Origin: Bacteroidota bacterium | Lineage (GTDB): Bacteria; Bacteroidota; Bacteroidia; Palsa-948 | DNA length: 34,663 nucleotides | Reading direction: 5' to 3' | Assembly (NCBI GenBank): GCA_023251675.1 | Contig: JAHEYJ010000017.1 | Coordinates: 1-34,663, forward strand | Shown here: in pieces, positions 32,999 through 34,663 of the stretch | Layout of the letters: each line of letters begins with the position of its first letter | Numbering within the stretch: the stretch's first letter is position 1 | Position numbers and translations under genes: made by a program | Notes under the pieces: model-generated | The model's input: the letters and a program-made list of their open reading frames with translations, nothing else | Told to the model about the DNA's origin: nothing | Database searches by the model: none

Positions 32999-34198
32999 TT
33001 ACTGTTCTTTTTGTGAAAACAAAAGTAAAGAATTAAAGAAAGCATAAAACATCACACCGGCTTGAACTTCGAGCATGGATTCAACAAGAAAGTTAAGAAG
33101 CAGGATGATTAGGAAAGCGAGAAATATCTTCTTTTTTCCTTTTATCGCATTGTAAATGCCGGAGATAAATAAAGAAACCAGAACGAGGCCTCCAACAACA
33201 CCCAGCCCGATGGTAGTCTGGAAGAATTGATTATGTGCATTCAGCTTTCGTTCTAAAATCTCTTTGTAATCAGAAGCGATATATTTTTTAATTAATTCAT
33301 CTTTAATATCTCCGGTTCCTACGCCGTATAAATAGTTTTCTTTAATTAATGAAATATCTGACTGCCATACCAGGATTCTTGCCGCGTCACTTTCCGTGTG
33401 CTCTATGTCGATCTCATTGATATGTTGGATCCAATAGACGGAATTGATGATCCTGTTTTTGGTATAAGGAAGAAAATGAAAAATTGAGAAGATGAGAACG
33501 AGTATCCCTGTAAAAAATAACAGCCCGGAGACCCATGCTTTGTGAATAATAATGTGATGAATTACAAATGACAACAGAAGAAGGATGAGTGAGATGGTTC
33601 CGATCTTGGATGAAAGCAGGATGGTAAATCCGGAAAGCAATAATATCAAAAAAAGGAATCCTGTTTTTTTGAGAGTGGAAAACTGAGTATTGAATGAGAA
33701 AAGAATAATGGCAATAGAAAAAACTATATACATAGCTAAATAGGCAGGGTGAAGCCAGATGGAAAGTAATGTATATTCAAAATGGTTTTCGCCGGTTTTT
33801 AAATAATGAGCAGATGCAACAATGAGGCAAATGAGTGAAGCAGTTAAGCATCCCCACACAAGGCTCCAGAGTATTTTCTTTATGTCGCTTTTGCCGGTTG
33901 AAAGTATAATGGGAAAGAGAAGCAAAGAAAGTTTTACTTCCAGGTCGAAATAGCCGCTGGGTTTATTTTCGGTCCATAGCATTCCGATGAGGTGAAGGAA
34001 GTAGAACAAAATAAATAACAAGGCAATCCTGCTTTGAGTGAGAAGTTTAAATTTTTCAGCAAAACCTCCTTCTGCGATCCAGTTAAGAAGAAGGAATATG
34101 ATCAGGGCGGGGACAACGAAAATATAAACGGGAAGAAAAAATGCAATGAGAATGCAGAGGTAGTTATTTGCTTTTGTATGAAATTCTGTTCGGTTCAT
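32999..34198 (-). CDS. O-antigen ligase / polymerase family membrane protein (Wzy/WaaL-like)
   Basis: A 399-residue protein with about ten to twelve membrane helices and one large periplasmic loop (about residues 225-300). It carries the family signature AHNQFFQTTIGLGVVGGL near residue 310 and a preceding GVGTGDIKDELIKKY, matching PF04932-type O-antigen ligase/Wzy proteins. These either polymerise repeat units or attach the finished glycan to lipid A or a protein; the sequence does not tell which. Its ATG overlaps the upstream glycosyltransferase stop by one base (TAATG). It belongs to the surface polysaccharide operon. Confidence 0.9.
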   Translation of the reverse strand: MNRTEFHTKANNYLCILIAFFLPVYIFVVPALIIFLLLNWIAEGGFAEKFKLLTQSRIALLFILFYFLHLIGMLWTENKPSGYFDLEVKLSLLLFPIILSTGKSDIKKILWSLVWGCLTASLICLIVASAHYLKTGENHFEYTLLSIWLHPAYLAMYIVFSIAIILFSFNTQFSTLKKTGFLFLILLLSGFTILLSSKIGTISLILLLLSFVIHHIIIHKAWVSGLLFFTGILVLIFSIFHFLPYTKNRIINSVYWIQHINEIDIEHTESDAARILVWQSDISLIKENYLYGVGTGDIKDELIKKYIASDYKEILERKLNAHNQFFQTTIGLGVVGGLVLVSLFISGIYNAIKGKKKIFLAFLIILLLNFLVESMLEVQAGVMFYAFFNSLLLFSQKEQ

Positions 34199-34663
34199 TA
34201 TTGCTGTAATAGATAATCCCAGAATTTTTCGGCAATCAAATCCCTATTGAATTTTTCTGAAACATATTTTCTTCCGTTCTCTCCCAGCAGATTCAGCATG
34301 ACCCTGTCGTTAAATAACTGAAGTATATTGCTGGAAAGATCATTTGCATTTTCAGGTTCAAAGAATAATCCGCATTTCCCATCCTTAATAAATAACTCTT
34401 TTGCTTCGCCATCGACGCCAAGAAGTATTGGTTTTTTCATGGCCAGGGATTCAAATATTTTTGAAGGGATTGCTCCCTTGAATAGTTCCAGTTTTTTAAG
34501 AGGAATGATGGACGTATTTATTGAATGGAGAATAGATGGCATTTTATCTTTTGCAACAGTGTCGAAGAAGAATATATTAGCAAGGTTCGACTTTTTCTTT
34601 AGATCAACAAGATTTTCTTTTTCGGGCCCATTGCCAAGAAGGACGAATTTAATTCTGGTATTT
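34198..34663 (-). CDS. group 1 (GT4) glycosyltransferase, C-terminal part (5' end outside window)
   Basis: The frame is open from the right edge through 34198, giving 154 residues of the nucleotide-sugar-binding half of a GT4 glycosyltransferase. KFVLLGNGPEKENLVDL is the strand-turn before the donor site. IPSKIFESLAMKKPILLGVD is the conserved K-x-x-E-x-x-A-x-x-x-P block, with Glu binding the donor ribose or phosphate, and GLFFEPENANDLSSNIL and the terminal FNRDLIAEKFWDYLL complete the fold. The internal ATG at 34542 is not the start. The acceptor-binding N-terminal half lies outside the window. It ends one base into the ligase start codon. Confidence 0.9.
   Translation of the reverse strand, partial: NTRIKFVLLGNGPEKENLVDLKKKSNLANIFFFDTVAKDKMPSILHSINTSIIPLKKLELFKGAIPSKIFESLAMKKPILLGVDGEAKELFIKDGKCGLFFEPENANDLSSNILQLFNDRVMLNLLGENGRKYVSEKFNRDLIAEKFWDYLLQQ

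Overview
The window looks like part of a Bacteroidota (Bacteroidetes) chromosome, probably from an aerobic or microaerobic free-living lineage. The grounds are a type IX secretion (T9SS) C-terminal sorting domain, a FloA/NfeD pair, very large secreted PD40/SPOR proteins, a CtaA-type heme A synthase, TAnnTTTG-type -7 promoter elements, little use of Shine-Dalgarno sequences, and several short palindromic repeats of the kind scattered through Bacteroidota genomes. No phage, transposase or CRISPR array is visible. The species cannot be named from this sequence.

Region 1 (1-8942, + strand) is a tightly packed cluster for a membrane complex of the hydrogenase-4/complex I superfamily. It encodes the tail of one HyfB-like antiporter subunit (cut by the window edge), a second complete HyfB-like subunit, HyfC (NuoH-like), HyfE, HyfF, HyfG (NuoC-NuoD fusion) and a HyfI-like ferredoxin/NuoB fusion. 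The membrane subunits keep the lysine/glutamate residues of ion pumps. The large subunit has lost all four NiFe cysteines and the NuoB-like subunit has lost three of its four cluster cysteines. This is therefore not a hydrogenase but an Ehr-like (energy-converting-hydrogenase-related) complex of unknown substrate. A PaaE-type flavin/[2Fe-2S] reductase follows on the same strand, probably from its own promoter. This cluster is the best candidate for an undescribed system in the window.

Region 2 (8943-15945) holds, on the minus strand, heme A synthase with a palindromic repeat inserted in frame, a plus-strand tRNA-Arg(ACG) with promoter and terminator, a pair of secreted surface proteins (tail-fibre-like, then a T9SS-sorted protein), a repeat-rich spacer, and an operon clpS - M48 lipoprotein peptidase - nfeD - floA concerned with protein quality control and membrane organisation.

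Region 3 (16024-29836) is mostly envelope genes on the minus strand: a 1755-residue TPR/PD40/coiled-coil/triple-SPOR protein; an apparent operon of phosphohexomutase, a 1496-residue exported protein of unknown function, and PlsY; then DUF4197 (plus strand) and a tandem universal stress protein.

Region 4 (30262-34663) has a SirB1-like protein on the plus strand, overlapping by 8 bp the end of a minus-strand surface polysaccharide operon. In transcription order that operon is glycosyltransferase (cut by the edge), O-antigen ligase/polymerase, DegT-type aminotransferase (with another in-frame repeat) and an initiating sugar-phosphate transferase, all nearly touching.
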